Part shown: positions 62,818 through 64,000 of the stretch, in pieces | Position numbering within the stretch: the stretch's first letter is position 1 | Layout of the letters: every line of letters begins with the position of its first letter | Origin: Sphingomonas panacisoli | GTDB lineage: Bacteria; Pseudomonadota; Alphaproteobacteria; Sphingomonadales; Sphingomonadaceae | Assembly (NCBI RefSeq): GCF_007859635.1 | Contig: NZ_CP042306.1 | Location: 1,550,001-1,614,000, forward strand | DNA: 64,000 nt | Direction: 5' to 3' | The notes under the pieces: model-generated | What the model was told of the DNA's origin: nothing | Database searches by the model: none | What the model saw: the letters and a program-made list of their open reading frames with translations, nothing else | Position numbers and translations under genes: made by a program

Positions 62818-62844
62818 TTGACGATATGCATCTAGGAATATAGA
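62818..62844 (+). promoter_or_regulatory. Repressor-controlled promoter of the rightward early operon
   Basis: TTGACG (62818-62823) with a likely -10 TATAGA (62839-62844), spacer 15 bases. The operator ATATGCATCTAGGAATAT (62824-62841) lies between them, in nearly the same place as in the cro promoter. Confidence 0.55.
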
Positions 62845-62880
62845 CCCATCTGCATCGGCATGACGCCGGTGGAGATGATC

Positions 62881-63105
62881 ATGAAAATTGAACGCAATAT
62901 CCCGATGCCGGTCGCGGTTGCGAAGCCGCAGCGTCCGCGCGTCCCCGTCGAGAGCATGGAAATCGGCGACAGCGTTTTCATTCCGGGCGTGAAGCGCACC
63001 AGTGGCCTCGGCACTGTGAAGGGTACGGCCCTGCGCGCTGGCCTCAAGTTCAATTTCAAGTCGGCAGTCGAGGGCGACGGCGTTCGCGTCTGGCGCACGG
63101 CCTGA
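62881..63105 (+). CDS. Small phage protein with C-terminal GVRVWR motif
   Basis: A 74-residue protein: MKIERNIPMPVAV, MEIGDSVFIPG, then KFNFKSAVEGDGVRVWRTA, a pattern common in small phage proteins of unknown role. The ATG at 62881 has GGAG 7 bases upstream. It is the first gene under the second CI-controlled promoter. Confidence 0.65.
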   Translation: MKIERNIPMPVAVAKPQRPRVPVESMEIGDSVFIPGVKRTSGLGTVKGTALRAGLKFNFKSAVEGDGVRVWRTA

Positions 63106-63178
63106 ACTGGTTTCCCCGGACTGCGGGCGCTCCCCCACGCCCGCAGCGAGGATGACACCAGTTCACCGGAGACCATTG

Positions 63179-63487
63179 ATGGCAACCGCCCTCTACTCGG
63201 AAACAATAACGGCCAGCCCGATCGTCGCATCGATCGAGCGAAAAGCCCGCGAGGATGCGAACATTCGCGCGAACGCTGCGGCGCTTGCCAAGGTCTGCGC
63301 TCGTATCGCGGAAAGCGCGGCACCGGCTGACTTCCTCGCTACGCATGACGGGATCGTGTTTCTCAATTCCGTACACGCAATGACCGGTCTTGATGCGGTG
63401 TACGACCTTGCTCGGGATTGTGAGCATGAGATGCGCGCCGACAGCGACCGTCGCTTTGCGGCCGGGTTTCTGGATGCTGCGGAATGA
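63179..63487 (+). CDS. Hypothetical early phage protein
   Basis: A 102-residue helical protein with GGAG 7 bases before the ATG at 63179. Not recognised. Confidence 0.6.
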   Translation: MATALYSETITASPIVASIERKAREDANIRANAAALAKVCARIAESAAPADFLATHDGIVFLNSVHAMTGLDAVYDLARDCEHEMRADSDRRFAAGFLDAAE

Positions 63488-63642
63488 GTGCGCCTCTCCC
63501 GCTCCGCGTTCTGGGCGCACTGTTGCCGATCATTGCCTCACCCGTTGCCTTTGCGCTCGGGCCGGCGGGGCAGGGCGCGTACTTCTTCGGTGTCCTGCTC
63601 GGAGCGTTCTTCGGGATCACGTTGGCTTGGAGGCGTCCGTGA
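63484..63642 (+). CDS. Small membrane protein
   Basis: A 52-residue frame with two hydrophobic stretches (LGALLPIIASPVAFAL and FFGVLLGAFFGITLAW). ATGA overlap with the previous gene, and TGATG with the next. Holin-like in size, but early. Confidence 0.55.
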   Translation: MSAPLPLRVLGALLPIIASPVAFALGPAGQGAYFFGVLLGAFFGITLAWRRP

Positions 63643-63806
63643 TGTGGGGACCTCTCGCCACCGGTATCGCTTACACCATCCTAGCAGGAGGACTTGCTGC
63701 TGCTGTTGGGGGCGCTCTCGGCACGGCCTGGTTCGCGCGCCGGAAGATATTTGCAGCTTTGCAGGGAGCGGGGCGGCCCAACAAGCCGCCCCGTGAAAAG
63801 GCATGA
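63642..63806 (+). CDS. Small membrane protein
   Basis: A 54-residue frame with one transmembrane helix (GIAYTILAGGLAAAVGGALG) and a basic tail. It overlaps the previous stop and the next start. It pairs with the gene before it. Confidence 0.55.
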   Translation: MWGPLATGIAYTILAGGLAAAVGGALGTAWFARRKIFAALQGAGRPNKPPREKA

Positions 63807-64000
63807 TCTCCCCACCCCATAGCGAGGAAGGCCCGAGTAGTTCGAGCGCCGACGCTGAAGCGTCGGAACCTGCCCTAGTCGCTGCGCTCCCGGAGCCAGT
63901 TCCTGTCTCCACCCATTCGGGTGACGGTCAGGCGCAGGGGGCTTTCCCCGCAATTCCGACAATCGAACCGCAATTCACGCTTGGGACACACGATGGTCGC
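63803..64000 (+). CDS. Partial protein running off the window
   Basis: An ATG overlapping the previous stop opens a frame that stays open to the window end (66 codons). Content is Pro/Ser/Glu-rich and disordered. The function cannot be judged from this fragment. Confidence 0.55.
   Translation, partial: MISPPHSEEGPSSSSADAEASEPALVAALPEPVPVSTHSGDGQAQGAFPAIPTIEPQFTLGTHDGR

Larger units (their letters stand above)
23299..64000. mobile_element. P22-like podovirus prophage, right end outside window
   Basis: A continuous phage gene set with terminase, portal, scaffold, coat, tail and ejection proteins, spike, lysis, replication and immunity genes. Gene order and sizes of the virion block parallel phage P22. 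No integrase or recombinase is visible, so the element must continue past 64,000. The left limit is placed at the first phage-type gene. Confidence 0.9.

Overview
The window looks like a chromosome segment of a GC-rich alphaproteobacterium, most likely a sphingomonad. The evidence is the block divL-like, tsaE, amgK, murU, addB, addA, trxA, the gyrA with its downstream DUF952 gene, and the general gene style. About bases 1-23,000 are host core genome. About 23,300 to the end of the window (64,000) is one large prophage whose right end, probably with its integrase, lies outside the window.

Host part. A DivL-like pseudokinase (5' end outside the window) is followed by an inserted ccdAB toxin-antitoxin pair with its own promoter and operator. 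Next comes a tightly overlapping cluster for tRNA modification (tsaE), cell-wall sugar recycling (amgK-murU) and double-strand-break repair (addB-addA), then thioredoxin. A minus-strand operon holds two tandem GbsR/MarR-like regulators and a fatty-acid desaturase. A lysoplasmalogenase-like gene and a DUF488 gene converge on gyrA-DUF952. A periplasmic TPR protein, an Lrp-type regulator, an ATPase-degenerate histidine-kinase-like protein and a polysaccharide deacetylase follow. Two convergent tRNA genes (CAT anticodon, and Pro-TGG) mark the edge of the prophage.

Prophage. The virion module is on the minus strand and follows phage P22 order and gene sizes closely: terS, terL, portal, scaffold, coat, gp4-like, gp10-like, a gp26-position gene, a gp14-position gene, gp7-, gp20- and gp16-like ejection proteins, a spike-adaptor protein and a beta-helix tailspike. 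A lysis cassette follows (GH19 endolysin, holin-like, Rz with nested Rz1). The P22 order is interrupted between gp4 and gp10 by genes for a repeat-rich surface protein and a secreted DUF1996 protein, and by an opposite-strand PEP-CTERM cargo gene. A second opposite-strand cargo gene, a hexapeptide-repeat acetyltransferase, sits beside the tailspike. The gp16-like ejection gene carries an apparent frameshift. A minus-strand replication module (VRR-NUC nuclease, several small genes, primase-helicase) ends at a dense array of GGGGCA/TGCCCC repeats next to an AT-rich palindrome, which is a candidate phage origin or control region.

The immunity region has a rightward S24-type CI repressor gene and a leftward cro-like gene whose promoter predicts a leaderless mRNA. 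An 18-bp operator lies inside the cro promoter spacer. A near-identical copy (16 of 18 bases) lies in a second promoter that drives a rightward early operon running off the window end. A second plus-strand block at the left end (23,299-27,729) holds small accessory genes, including a protein with a C5-methyltransferase-like PPCQ motif and a stand-alone HTH protein.
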